A stretch of 64,000 nt of DNA from Rhizobium indicum (GCF_005862305.2 NZ_CP054023.1:1-64000); one strand, 5' to 3'. Positions 45,221 through 54,182 are shown, counted from the first letter of the stretch. Program-made: numbers and translations. Notes: a model not told the origin generated them from the letters alone.

Positions 45221-47317
45221 ATGGCGGCGAACGTCCGGGTTCTGGAAAACCGGTGGGATGATGCTTATGCGGCGGGCCTCGATGAGCCTGGCAAGCTGCT
45301 CTATCGCTCCAACCTGCTCGGCGCCGACAAGCGCATCACCAATTATGGCGGCGGCAACACTTCGGCGAAGGTGCTGGAAACCGATCCGCTGACCGGCGGC
45401 AAGGTCAAGGTACTCTGGGTCAAGGGATCGGGCGGCGACGTCGGCACGATCAAGCTCGACGGTTTCGCGACGCTCTACCAGGACAAGCTGGAATCGCTGA
45501 AAGGCATCTATAAGGGCGTTGAGGACGAAGACCGCATGGTCGGCTTCCTGCCGCACTGCACCTTCAACCTGAATGCCCGCGCTGCCTCGATCGACACGCC
45601 GCTGCACGGTTTCGTGCCTTTCACTCATGTCGACCACATGCATCCCGATGCGATCATCGCGATCGCCGCGTCGAAGAATTCGAAGGAATTGACGCAGCAG
45701 ATCTTCGGCGACGAGATCGGCTGGCTGCCCTGGCGCCGTCCGGGCTTCCAGCTCGGCCTCGACCTCGGCGCATTCGTTGCCGCAAACCCGAATGCCAAGG
45801 GCGTCGTGCTCGAGAGCCACGGCCTCTTCACCTGGGCGAACGATGCCAAGGCCTGCTACGAGTTGACGCTCGATATCATCAACAAGGCGATCGTCTGGTT
45901 TGCCGAAAAGACCGAAGGCAAGACCATTTTCGGCGGCGCGGTCGCACAGAGCTTGGCCGTCACTGAGCGCCGCGCCATCGCCGCCCGGCTGATGCCGGAG
46001 ATCCGCGGCCGCATCGGCAAGCAGGAGCGTAAGCTTGGTCATTTCGACGATCAGGACGCCGTGCTCGAATTCGTCAATTCCCGGGATCTGCGTCCGCTCG
46101 GCGCGCTCGGCACCAGCTGCCCTGACCATTTCCTGCGCACCAAGATCCGCCCGTTGATCGTCGATTTCGACCCGGCCAAGCCGGATGTCGACGCGATCGT
46201 TGCCGGTCTCGACAAGGCGCTGGAGGACTACCGCGCCGACTACGCCCGCTATTACAACGACTGCAAGCACGACAATTCGCCCGCCATCCGCGACGCCAAT
46301 CCGGTCATCTTCCTCGTTCCCGGCGTCGGCATGCTGTCCTTTGCCCGCGACAAGGCGACGGCCCGCATCGCCAGCGAATTCTACGTCAACGCCATCAACG
46401 TCATGCGCGGCGCCTCGACGGTCTCCGAATATCAGGGCCTGCCGGAGCAGGAAGCCTTCGATATCGAATATTGGCTGCTCGAAGAGGCCAAGCTGCAGCG
46501 CATGCCGAAGCCGAAGAGCCTTGCCGGCCGCGTCGCCTTCGTCACCGGCGGCGCCGGCGGCATCGGCCGGGCGACGGCCGCGCGCCTCGTCGGCGAAGGC
46601 GCCTGCGTGGTGCTTGCCGATATCGACCAGACAGCACTCGAGGGCACCGAAGCCGATTTCGTCAAGAAGTTCGGCGCCGACGCCGTGCGCAGCGTCCGGC
46701 TCGACGTCACCAAGGAAGATGCGGTGATCGCCTCCTTCGCGGAAGCCTGCGTCGAATTCGGCGGCATCGATATCCTCGTCTCGAATGCCGGCATTGCCTC
46801 CTCCGCGCCGATCGAATTGACCGAGCTGGCGACGTGGAACCGCAATATCGATATTCTGGCGACCGGCTATTTCCTTGTCTCGCGTGAAGCCTTCCGACTG
46901 TTCCGCCGTCAGGCGCTCGGCGGCAACGTCATCTTTGTCGCTTCAAAAAACGGTCTTGCCGCCTCGCCGAACGCGTCGGCCTATTGCACCGCAAAGGCTG
47001 CCGAAATCCATCTCGCCCGCTGCCTGGCGCTGGAAGGCGCGGATGCAGGCATCCGCGTCAACACCGTCAACCCGGATGCGGTCCTGCGCGGTTCGAAGAT
47101 CTGGAGCGGCGAATGGCGCGAGCAGCGCGCCGCCTCGTCCAAGATCGAGGTGGACGATCTCGAGGAACATTACCGCAAGCGTTCGATGTTGAAACTCAAC
47201 GTGTTTCCGGAAGATATCGCCGAGGCGATCTATTTCCTCGCATCGGACCTTTCGGCAAAATCGACCGGTAATATCATCAACGTCGATGCCGGCAACGTGC
47301 AGAGTTTTACGCGCTAG
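45221..47317 (+). CDS. rhaD: RhaD, bifunctional rhamnulose-1-phosphate aldolase/lactaldehyde dehydrogenase
   Basis: A 698-aa fusion. The N-terminal class II aldolase half (about residues 1-420) has GGGNTSAKV, VKGSGGD and HVDHMHPDAIIAI with metal-binding histidines. The C-terminal short-chain dehydrogenase half (about 430-698) has VAFVTGGAGGIGRATAARL, the SNAGIASSAPIE stretch and the YCTAK catalytic Tyr/Lys. It cleaves rhamnulose-1-phosphate to DHAP and lactaldehyde and can then oxidise lactaldehyde. Start at 45221 behind TGGGAGG; an upstream TTG is less likely. The TAG stop is the start of a repeat. Confidence 0.93.
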   Translation: MAANVRVLENRWDDAYAAGLDEPGKLLYRSNLLGADKRITNYGGGNTSAKVLETDPLTGGKVKVLWVKGSGGDVGTIKLDGFATLYQDKLESLKGIYKGVEDEDRMVGFLPHCTFNLNARAASIDTPLHGFVPFTHVDHMHPDAIIAIAASKNSKELTQQIFGDEIGWLPWRRPGFQLGLDLGAFVAANPNAKGVVLESHGLFTWANDAKACYELTLDIINKAIVWFAEKTEGKTIFGGAVAQSLAVTERRAIAARLMPEIRGRIGKQERKLGHFDDQDAVLEFVNSRDLRPLGALGTSCPDHFLRTKIRPLIVDFDPAKPDVDAIVAGLDKALEDYRADYARYYNDCKHDNSPAIRDANPVIFLVPGVGMLSFARDKATARIASEFYVNAINVMRGASTVSEYQGLPEQEAFDIEYWLLEEAKLQRMPKPKSLAGRVAFVTGGAGGIGRATAARLVGEGACVVLADIDQTALEGTEADFVKKFGADAVRSVRLDVTKEDAVIASFAEACVEFGGIDILVSNAGIASSAPIELTELATWNRNIDILATGYFLVSREAFRLFRRQALGGNVIFVASKNGLAASPNASAYCTAKAAEIHLARCLALEGADAGIRVNTVNPDAVLRGSKIWSGEWREQRAASSKIEVDDLEEHYRKRSMLKLNVFPEDIAEAIYFLASDLSAKSTGNIINVDAGNVQSFTR

Positions 47318-47383
47318 AGCAATTCCAGCAGCAATGTGCAGCGGTTTTGCTTCCGGAGCGCGTAAAGCGAACGGATAGAGCTA
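47315..47383. repeat. Intergenic repeat family A, touching two stop codons
   Basis: Begins TAGAGCAATTCC at the rhaD stop (47315-47317) and ends GATAGAGCTA, whose last three bases (CTA) are the TAG stop of the antisense Pmp3 gene. The middle CAGCGGTTTTGCTTCCGGAG matches other A copies. No long hairpin is present in this copy. Confidence 0.8.
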
Positions 47384-47539
47384 TTTCCGGAGGATCACCC
47401 ATATTGCGTGGATGATCCCCGGCACATAGCCGCAGAGTGTCAGCAATATATTGAGCCAGAAATGCAGGCCGATCCCGACCTGCAAAAATACGCCAAGGGG
47501 CGGCAGGATGATCGCAAGAAGAATGCGGACAACGTCCAT
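47381..47539 (-). CDS. Pmp3/YqaE-family small membrane protein
   Basis: A 52-aa protein of two hydrophobic helices with the family motif LLAIILPPLGVFLQVGIG and CGYVPGIIHAIWVI. Start at 47539, where AAGGAG lies 6 nt upstream; 8 further in-frame codons exist. Pmp3 relatives protect membrane potential under salt or cold stress in plants and fungi. It lies antisense between rhaD and rhaI, which are otherwise co-directional. Confidence 0.9.
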   Translation of the reverse strand: MDVVRILLAIILPPLGVFLQVGIGLHFWLNILLTLCGYVPGIIHAIWVILRK

Positions 47540-47617
47540 CGTAGCTCCTTCGTTTGAAGACATGTAAGCGTTTGAACGCGAACCGTGCCCCTATGGTTCG
47601 CGACCAGGGAGGAATAG

Positions 47618-48910
47618 ATGACAGATTCCAGGATTGCGCCAGATCTGGTCGCGACTGACAACGACAAGCGGGCAACCGCGCTGAAAGCCGATTACGAGGC
47701 ACTGGGCGCGACGCTTGCCCGTCGCGGCGTCGATATCGAGGCGGTCACCCGGAAGGTTGCGGAATTCTTCGTTGCCGTTCCCTCCTGGGGCGTCGGCACC
47801 GGCGGCACGCGTTTTGCCCGTTTCCCCGGTACCGGCGAGCCGCGCGGCATCTTCGACAAGCTCGACGATTGCGCCGTCATCAACCAACTGACGCGGGCGA
47901 CGCCGAACGTCTCGCTGCATATTCCCTGGGACAAGGCGGATGTTAGCGAATTGAAGGCCAAGGGCAATGCGCTCGGCCTCGGCTTCGATGCAATGAATTC
48001 GAACACCTTTTCCGATGCGCCCGGCCAGGCCCGTTCCTACAAATACGGCTCGCTCAGCCACACCGATGCGGCGACGCGGGCGCAGGCGGTCGAGCACAAT
48101 CTCGAATGCATCGAGATCGGCAAGGCGCTCGGCTCCAAGGCGCTGACGGTCTGGATCGGCGACGGTTCGAACTTCCCCGGCCAGAGCCATTTCACCAAGG
48201 CTTTCGAGCGTTACCTCGCCTCGATGGCGAATATCTACAAGGCGCTGCCCGACGATTGGAAGCTGTTCTCCGAGCACAAGATGTACGAGCCGGCCTTCTA
48301 TTCCACGATCGTGCAGGATTGGGGCACCAACTACCTGATCGCCCAGACGCTCGGTCCCAAGGCCTATTGCCTCGTCGATCTCGGCCACCATGCGCCGAAC
48401 ACCAATATCGAGATGATCGTCGCCCGGCTGATCCAATTCGGCAAGCTTGGCGGTTTCCACTTCAACGATTCGAAATATGGCGATGACGATCTCGACGCCG
48501 GCGCGATCGATCCCTACCGGCTGTTCCTGGTCTTCAACGAGCTGGTCGATGCCGAACAGCGCGGCGTCAACGACTTCAATCCGGCCCATATGATCGACCA
48601 GTCGCACAATGTCACCGACCCGATCGAAAGCCTGATCAACAGCGCCAACGAAATCCGCCGCGCCTATGCGCAGGCGCTGCTCGTCGACCGCAAGGCGCTC
48701 TCCGGCTACCAGGACGACAATGACGCGCTGATGGCGTCGGAAACGCTGAAGCGCGCCTATCGCGCCGATGTCGAGCCGATTCTGGCCGAAGCCCGTCGCA
48801 GGGCCGGCGGCGCAATCGACCCGATCGCCGTCTACCGCGCCAGCGGTTATCGCAAGAAGGTAGCGGCCGAACGCCCGGCATCCGCTGCCGGCGGCGGCGG
48901 CATCATCTGA
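47618..48910 (+). CDS. rhaI: L-rhamnose isomerase RhaI
   Basis: A 430-aa TIM-barrel isomerase converting L-rhamnose to L-rhamnulose, of the Rhizobium/Pseudomonas stutzeri type rather than E. coli RhaA. Metal- and substrate-site regions: YGSLSHTDAATRAQAVEHNL, YCLVDLGHHAPNTNIEMIVA, and GGFHFNDSKYGDDDLDAG. GGGAGG lies 6 nt before the ATG. It is separated from rhaD by the antisense Pmp3 gene, so co-transcription with rhaD would read through that gene. Confidence 0.93.
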   Translation: MTDSRIAPDLVATDNDKRATALKADYEALGATLARRGVDIEAVTRKVAEFFVAVPSWGVGTGGTRFARFPGTGEPRGIFDKLDDCAVINQLTRATPNVSLHIPWDKADVSELKAKGNALGLGFDAMNSNTFSDAPGQARSYKYGSLSHTDAATRAQAVEHNLECIEIGKALGSKALTVWIGDGSNFPGQSHFTKAFERYLASMANIYKALPDDWKLFSEHKMYEPAFYSTIVQDWGTNYLIAQTLGPKAYCLVDLGHHAPNTNIEMIVARLIQFGKLGGFHFNDSKYGDDDLDAGAIDPYRLFLVFNELVDAEQRGVNDFNPAHMIDQSHNVTDPIESLINSANEIRRAYAQALLVDRKALSGYQDDNDALMASETLKRAYRADVEPILAEARRRAGGAIDPIAVYRASGYRKKVAAERPASAAGGGGII

Positions 48911-48958
48911 ACGATCGATTGTTTCGCATGGCCTGAAGCCATGTTGGTTAGAGATGAT

Positions 48959-48997
48959 GGTTGCCGGCAGCGCAGGGGTGACGCGCTGCCGGCAACC
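48959..48997. terminator. Long hairpin between convergent rhaI and AhpD-like genes
   Basis: A 15-bp perfect stem: GGTTGCCGGCAGCGC (48959-48973) pairs with GCGCTGCCGGCAACC (48983-48997) with a 9-nt loop. No T-run follows on either strand, but its size and position between convergent ends suit a bidirectional terminator or mRNA-stabilising hairpin. Confidence 0.65.
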
Positions 48998-49003
48998 TCG
49001 CCC

Positions 49004-49462
49004 TTACGGCTTCCAGGCCCCGGCGATCTGGCGGGTGGCGATGTTCAGCCGGTTCCAGACATTGATGTTGGCGATGGCGATGACAAGTGCCGCAAGGCTC
49101 TTGCCGTCATAATGCCGGGTCGCTTCGTCCCAGATATCATCCGGGACAGGGTCGGCGCGGTCGCTGACGCGGGTCACCGCCTCGGTCAGCGCAAGGGCTG
49201 CCCGCTCGGCATCGCTGAAATAAGGCGAGTCGCGCCAGGCGCCGATGGCGAAGAGCCGTTCGTCGGTTTCGCCGAGCTTCTTTGCGATGCGCGGATGCCC
49301 GTCGACACAGACGCTGCAGCCGTTGATCTGGCTGGCGCGCAGATTGACGAGTTCGAGCAGCTTGGGCGAAAGGCCGGTTTCGGCCGGCACCTTGCTGAGA
49401 GCCGCCAGCGCCTGCATGGCTGCGGGAAGGACGAGGGCGGGATTTCCCATTCTCTCCTGCAT
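49004..49462 (-). CDS. Carboxymuconolactone decarboxylase/AhpD-family protein
   Basis: A 152-aa alkylhydroperoxidase-like protein. The redox motif E37-x11-C49-x2-C52-x3-H56 (NGCSVCVDGH) is intact, as in AhpD peroxidases, so it is more likely a peroxidase-type antioxidant than a true decarboxylase. It is divergent from an ECF sigma factor gene; this pair is common, and the sigma factor probably controls it. Confidence 0.88.
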   Translation of the reverse strand: MQERMGNPALVLPAAMQALAALSKVPAETGLSPKLLELVNLRASQINGCSVCVDGHPRIAKKLGETDERLFAIGAWRDSPYFSDAERAALALTEAVTRVSDRADPVPDDIWDEATRHYDGKSLAALVIAIANINVWNRLNIATRQIAGAWKP

Positions 49463-49570
49463 GATAAGTCTCCTCTATAGGTTTACTGTTTGACGATCCG
49501 CCGGCGCTGTCACATCGGCCGGGGTTCATTCGTCATGGCCTTGACGGAATGCAGCGGAGGAATGTGACAA

Positions 49571-50440
49571 ATGGACGAGAAAAAATGGCTGACTGAAGAA
49601 TTCGAGTCGAACAGAGCGCATCTGAGGGCCGCAGCCTATCGCATGCTCGGCTCGCGCAGCGAGGCGGAGGATGCCGTTCAGGAGGCCTGGCTGCGGCTCA
49701 GCCGCACCGATACGACAGGGGTCGGCAATCTCAGTGGCTGGCTGGCGACAGTGGTGGCGCGCATCTGCCTCGACATGTTGCGCGCCCGCAAGACCCGGCG
49801 CGAGGAGCCGCTGGAGGCGCCTGTCCATGCCGGGATCGCCGATCCGGCGAACGATCCCGAGCGCGAAGCCGCCTTTGCCGATTCGGTCGGGCTGGCGCTG
49901 CTCGTCGTGCTGCAGACGCTGGCGCCCGCCGAACGTGTCGCCTTCGTGCTGCACGACATGTTCGACCTGCCCTTCGACGAGATCGCGCCGATCATCGGCC
50001 GTTCGTCCGCCGCCACCCGCCAGCTCGCAAGCCGCGCCCGTCGCCGGGTGCAGGGGGTGGATGAAGCGCCTGATGTCGATTTCGGCCGCAAGCGGACGAT
50101 CGCCGAGGCCTTTCTGACGGCGTCGCGCAATGGCGATCTGGAGGGATTGATCGCGGTGCTTGCCCCTGACGTCGTCTTCCGGCCGGATGCGACGGCCGCC
50201 CGCTTCGGCACCATTGGCGAAATGCGCGGCGCAGCTCACGTGGCCGAAGCCTTCAAGGGTCGGGCGCAGGCAGCCGAAATCGCCATCGTCGACGATGAGC
50301 TTGGATTCGTCGTGGAGATCAAGGGCCAGCTTCGCGTCGTCGTGGCGCTGACGATCGTCGACGGCAGGATCGCCGCGATCGACGCCATCGCCGATCCGGA
50401 TCACTTGGAACGGCTTGACTATTCTATTCTTCGAGATTGA
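49571..50440 (+). CDS. ECF41/SigJ-type RNA polymerase sigma factor with SnoaL-like tail
   Basis: A 289-aa extracytoplasmic-function sigma factor. Region 2 (about residues 12-75; RMLGSRSEAEDAVQEAWLRL) and region 4 (about 105-160; PAERVAFVLHDMFDLPFDEIA) are followed by a C-terminal SnoaL-like domain (about 175-289), which in this group replaces a separate anti-sigma factor and controls activity. It is divergent from the AhpD-like gene, the usual ECF41 target. Start at 49571 follows a GGAGGAATGTGAC ribosome region. Confidence 0.88.
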   Translation: MDEKKWLTEEFESNRAHLRAAAYRMLGSRSEAEDAVQEAWLRLSRTDTTGVGNLSGWLATVVARICLDMLRARKTRREEPLEAPVHAGIADPANDPEREAAFADSVGLALLVVLQTLAPAERVAFVLHDMFDLPFDEIAPIIGRSSAATRQLASRARRRVQGVDEAPDVDFGRKRTIAEAFLTASRNGDLEGLIAVLAPDVVFRPDATAARFGTIGEMRGAAHVAEAFKGRAQAAEIAIVDDELGFVVEIKGQLRVVVALTIVDGRIAAIDAIADPDHLERLDYSILRD

Positions 50441-50712
50441 AAAAAACGCGAATTCGCCCGCTCTTCGAAACTAGGCGCGCCTCGGATGGAGCGCGCCGCT
50501 CACGTTTCTTCAGCGATGACGACCGCGTCATTTTTCTTGACAGCGGCGTCCTCGGCTTTATTCTATTATAAAGACTTATATAACATAACTATGGAATTGT
50601 GGCGACCCAGATGCCCTTGTGCATCTTTCGCTACCCATTGCTCTTCCATAATGACCCGCAGACGGATGACCGAGGAGCGATCCGGTCCGAGACTTCGAAA
50701 GGAATGCATGTC
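50441..50712 (+). promoter_or_regulatory. AT-rich leader of the deacetylase gene
   Basis: About 270 nt between the sigma factor stop and the deacetylase start. TATTCTATTATAAAGACTTA (about 50559-50578) and TATATAACATAACTATGGAA are AT islands in GC-rich DNA, likely the promoter. No gene is seen. Confidence 0.45.
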
Positions 50713-51921
50713 ATGTCCGGCGACCAGGCGAAGAAGCCGCTTCTCCTCACCAATGTCAAACCGATGGCTTTCGGTTCTGGCCCATCAGAGGGGGCAACCG
50801 ACATTCTCGTCAATGCCGACGGCAGGATCGCCGAGATCGGTCCGTCGCTTTCCGTCTCGCAGGATGTGACGCGCATCGACGGCAAAGGCGCCTTCATCTC
50901 GCCGGGCTGGGTCGATCTGCACGTGCATATCTGGCACGGTGGCACCGATATTTCCATCCGTCCGTCCGAATGCGGCGTCGAGCGCGGCGTCACCACGCTG
51001 GTCGATGCCGGCTCGGCCGGTGAGGCGAATTTCCATGGCTTCCGGGAATATATCATCGAGCCCTCGCGCGAGCGCATCAAGGCCTTCCTCAATCTCGGCT
51101 CGATCGGCCTCGTCGCCTGCAACCGCGTCGCGGAATTACGGGATATCCGCGATATCGATCTCGACCGCATTCTCGAGGTCTATGCAGAAAACAGTGAGCA
51201 CATCGTCGGCATCAAGGTGCGCGCCAGCCATGTCATCACCGGATCCTGGGGCGTTACGCCGGTCAAGCTCGGCAAGAAGATCGCCAAGATCTTGAAAGTG
51301 CCGATGATGGTGCATGTCGGCGAACCGCCGGCGCTCTATGACGAGGTGCTTGAGATTCTCGGCCCCGGCGACGTCGTCACGCATTGCTTCAACGGCAAGG
51401 CCGGGTCGAGCATCATGGAAGACGAGGATCTCTTCAATCTCGCCGAGCGCTGCGCCTCCGAGGGCATCCGCCTCGACATCGGCCATGGCGGCGCCTCCTT
51501 CTCCTTCAAGGTCGCCGAGGCGGCGATCGCGCGCGGGCTTCTGCCGTTCTCGATCTCGACCGATCTGCACGGCCATTCGATGAACTTTCCGGTCTGGGAT
51601 CTGGCGACGACGATGTCGAAACTGCTCAGCGTCGGCATGCCTTTCGACAAGGTGGTGGAAGCCGTTACCCATGCGCCGGCATCGGTCATCAAGCTGTCGA
51701 TGGAGAACCGGCTTTCGGTCGGCTCGCAAGCGGAATTCACCATTTTCGATCTGGTCGATTCCGATCTCGAGGCGACGGATTCCAACGGCGACGTTTCGGT
51801 CCTGAGCAAGCTGTTCGAGCCGCGCTACGCGGTGATGGGCACCGATGCCTTCACCGCCAGCCGCTATGTGCCGCGGGCGCGCAAGCTGGTGCGCCACAGC
51901 CACGGCTATTCCTACCGTTAG
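50713..51921 (+). CDS. Metal-dependent amidohydrolase/deacetylase (EF_0837/AHA_3915-type)
   Basis: A 402-aa amidohydrolase-superfamily enzyme. Start at 50713 because AAAGGA lies 10 nt upstream; an ATG at 50704 sits too close to it. Metal ligands: HVHIW after the first strand, a bridging lysine in GIKVRASH, histidines in MVHVGEPP and THCFNG, and the Asp of STDLHGHS. This subgroup cleaves N-acetyl or carbamoyl amino acids (N-acetyl-D-amino acid, dihydroorotase-like relatives). Its TAG stop opens a repeat. An IclR regulator gene is convergent with it. Confidence 0.84.
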   Translation: MSGDQAKKPLLLTNVKPMAFGSGPSEGATDILVNADGRIAEIGPSLSVSQDVTRIDGKGAFISPGWVDLHVHIWHGGTDISIRPSECGVERGVTTLVDAGSAGEANFHGFREYIIEPSRERIKAFLNLGSIGLVACNRVAELRDIRDIDLDRILEVYAENSEHIVGIKVRASHVITGSWGVTPVKLGKKIAKILKVPMMVHVGEPPALYDEVLEILGPGDVVTHCFNGKAGSSIMEDEDLFNLAERCASEGIRLDIGHGGASFSFKVAEAAIARGLLPFSISTDLHGHSMNFPVWDLATTMSKLLSVGMPFDKVVEAVTHAPASVIKLSMENRLSVGSQAEFTIFDLVDSDLEATDSNGDVSVLSKLFEPRYAVMGTDAFTASRYVPRARKLVRHSHGYSYR

Positions 51922-52022
51922 AGCAATTCCAGGAAAAGTGCAAAGCGGTTTTCCGTCCGGAATTGCGTAAAAACAAAAGGATAGAGTGGTTCTGCGCTTC
52001 CGTTAAAAGCTGAACCGCTCTA
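51919..52022. repeat. Intergenic repeat family A, full copy
   Basis: Starts TAGAGCAATTCCAGGAAAAG at the deacetylase stop, contains GCGGTTTTCCGTCCGGAATT, and ends with an imperfect hairpin TAGAGTGGTTCTGCG...AGCTGAACCGCTCTA. Closest to the copy at 13775-13870. Confidence 0.85.
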
Positions 52023-52045
52023 GGATCCATTGAAGGGCGCTATCC

Positions 52046-52894
52046 TCAGCGGTTGCGCCAGCCCATCAGCTTTTCGATCCGTTCCGCTGAACTGCGCACA
52101 TGGGCCGTATAGTGGTTCTCGTCGGAAAACGCCTTCTGTTCCGGCAGCACGATGGAAATGGTAGCGACGCACTGGCCGTCGCGATCGCAGATCGGCGAGG
52201 CGATGCAGGCAACCGCATAATCCGATTCCCCAGCCTGGATCGACAGCCGCGATTCGAAGGCCTTGCCGGCGGCTTCCGACAGCGTGCCCGGATCGATCTC
52301 GGCGCGGCCGGTCGGTGATGAGCGGGCGCAGCGCTTGAACAGTTCGATGCGCTCCTCCTCGGCCAGGTGGCCGACGAGCAGGCGGCCGGAGGCCGTCCAG
52401 TTCAGCGGCACCCTTGTGCCGACGCGGGACGCCACCTGAAAATGGCTCGGGCCGTCGGCCATGGCCAGCACCAGCATATAGTCGCCGTCACGGCCGCAGA
52501 CCTGCACGGTTTCGCCGGCCTGCCGGCAGAGATCGTGCATTTCGTGGGTAGCGATGCTCATGAAATCCAGCGACCTGGCATAGGCAAGGCCGTAATGGTA
52601 GAGCCGCGCGCCGAGCCAGATCGAGCCGTCGGTCTGGCGCGTCAGCATGTTCTTCTCGACGAGGTCGTCGACGATGACGTAAACGGTCGACAGCGGCGCC
52701 TTCACCGCCTTGGCGATGGCATAGACGCCGGCGGGCGATCCGGTCTCGTAAAGATGATCGATCACCTGAAGCGCCCGGTCGATGCCGCTGACGCGCGCGC
52801 GTCGCGCGCCCTTGCCACCGGTCTCGCCGGCAACACCCTCATCTTCGGAGTAAACTGCGGATGATGTCTTTCCGTCCAATTCCACGCACCTCAT
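52046..52894 (-). CDS. IclR-family transcriptional regulator
   Basis: A 282-aa regulator. N-terminal winged HTH (about residues 37-92, SPAGVYAIAKAVKAPLSTVY) and a C-terminal effector domain (about 105-275, GETVQVCGRDGDYML, TASGRLLVGHLA, GESDYAVACIASPI). The first 35 residues are an extra acidic/basic extension. It is convergent with the deacetylase and could regulate it, but has no divergent partner. Effector unknown. Confidence 0.86.
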   Translation of the reverse strand: MRCVELDGKTSSAVYSEDEGVAGETGGKGARRARVSGIDRALQVIDHLYETGSPAGVYAIAKAVKAPLSTVYVIVDDLVEKNMLTRQTDGSIWLGARLYHYGLAYARSLDFMSIATHEMHDLCRQAGETVQVCGRDGDYMLVLAMADGPSHFQVASRVGTRVPLNWTASGRLLVGHLAEEERIELFKRCARSSPTGRAEIDPGTLSEAAGKAFESRLSIQAGESDYAVACIASPICDRDGQCVATISIVLPEQKAFSDENHYTAHVRSSAERIEKLMGWRNR

Positions 52895-53012
52895 AAAACT
52901 GCGATCATGTTACATTACTATGGCATAGCTGTCGTAGAGGCAAATCGCAACAGAAGATAACCCTACGGCATCGTGTCGACGGCTGCGATGGTGGATTGAT
53001 CTGCCGGTGGCA

Positions 53013-53434
53013 TCATAACAGCTGGTGCTTTGCTCCGACGATGGTGCAAGCCTTCGCCAGCCCCTTGTCCAGTGTGACGAGCGTGGCATCGCTGCCGAGC
53101 GCGACAGCGAGATGGAGTGCATCGCCAGCGCGAAGACCGATGTCGAATTGATCGGTCATGCGTGCCGCTTCGATGAAATGCGCTCGCGATATCGGCAGGA
53201 TCTCGAACGTCGTCGAACATAATTCTCTGAACATCGCCAATGCCTTGCCGCGATCGGCCGGGTCGATCTGTCCGGCTCTTGCCTTGAGCGCGACGGCGCT
53301 CGAAAATTCGGTGATCGTCCAACCGCTGACCGCGATCTCTTCGGATCGAAGCGTCGCCAGCCATTGCTGCACGTCGTCCGTGCGGGTTTCGATCGTCCAG
53401 GCGGCGATGAGGACTGACGTGTCGATATAAAGCA

Positions 53435-53435
<1 letters not shown>
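53013..53435 (-). CDS. vapC: VapC-family PIN-domain toxin
   Basis: A 140-aa PIN ribonuclease. Acidic catalytic residues D5 (MLYIDTSVL), E43, D105 (RAGDALHLA) and D123 are in place. Such toxins cleave tRNA or rRNA unless bound by the partner antitoxin. Its ATG shares one base with the antitoxin stop (TGATG). Confidence 0.87.
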
Positions 53436-53733
<298 letters not shown>

Positions 53734-53777
53734 CTGCCGCAAGACCGCGGCACGACAACCGGCGGCAAGCCGATCCT

Positions 53778-53880
53778 CTAAAGCGCGTCGCGATCTTTCA
53801 GATTCACTCCTTGCGCTTTAGTCTTTGTTTTTACGCATGCCGTTGCCGCAAAACCGCTGCACACTTTTGTGCGACATGCC
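53778..53880. repeat. Rhizobial intergenic repeat, AAAGCGCG type
   Basis: TAAAGCGCGTCGCGATCTTT...TTGCGCTTTA pairs end to end (AAAGCGC/GCGCTTT). It is followed by TTTTTACGCATGCCGTTGCC, AAAACCGCTGCACACTTTTG and a closing GCGACATGC. Contains the AAAACCGCTGCACA module also seen, reversed, in family A. It lies in the vapB/small-gene intergenic region, away from any stop codon. Confidence 0.7.
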
Positions 53881-53966
53881 TTAAAGCGGCAAGGGCCGCC
53901 GTCTGGTCGAGACGGCAGCCCTTGACGGGGGCAGGGAGAGATCCCCAAGCTGGTCAGGCGGCTTCT

Positions 53967-54182
53967 TCAGCCGAAGCAGGGCATTGCCGGCAGATTGGCG
54001 CGGCTTGCGAGCGCTCCGATTATATTGCCCACCGAAGTCGAGCGCGGTTCGCGTTTGCGGGCGGCTGTCTCCAGGAGTTGCTTGAAGTCTTCAAGCTTTA
54101 CGCCGTCGGCGCGCAACACCATGGCGATCAGGGGGTCGCGAAGGGCTTCGGATATCGTCAGGTCATCTCTGGTCTTTGTCAT
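53967..54182 (-). CDS. Small conserved-looking hypothetical protein (71 aa)
   Basis: Start at 54182 behind AGGAGG; the 35 codons further upstream overlap the regulator operator and are unlikely. The protein is soluble and helical, with SEALRDPLIAMVLRADGV and VKLEDFKQLLETAARKRE, and ends in LPAMPCFG. I do not recognise a family. It is divergent from a TetR gene, 127 nt apart, with several palindromes between them, so it is probably under that regulator. Confidence 0.68.
   Translation of the reverse strand: MTKTRDDLTISEALRDPLIAMVLRADGVKLEDFKQLLETAARKREPRSTSVGNIIGALASRANLPAMPCFG

Noticed and set aside
48959..48997. Reading the long hairpin as an attachment site or riboswitch
   Set aside because: It lies between convergent gene ends with a simple stem-loop, so a terminator-type role explains it.
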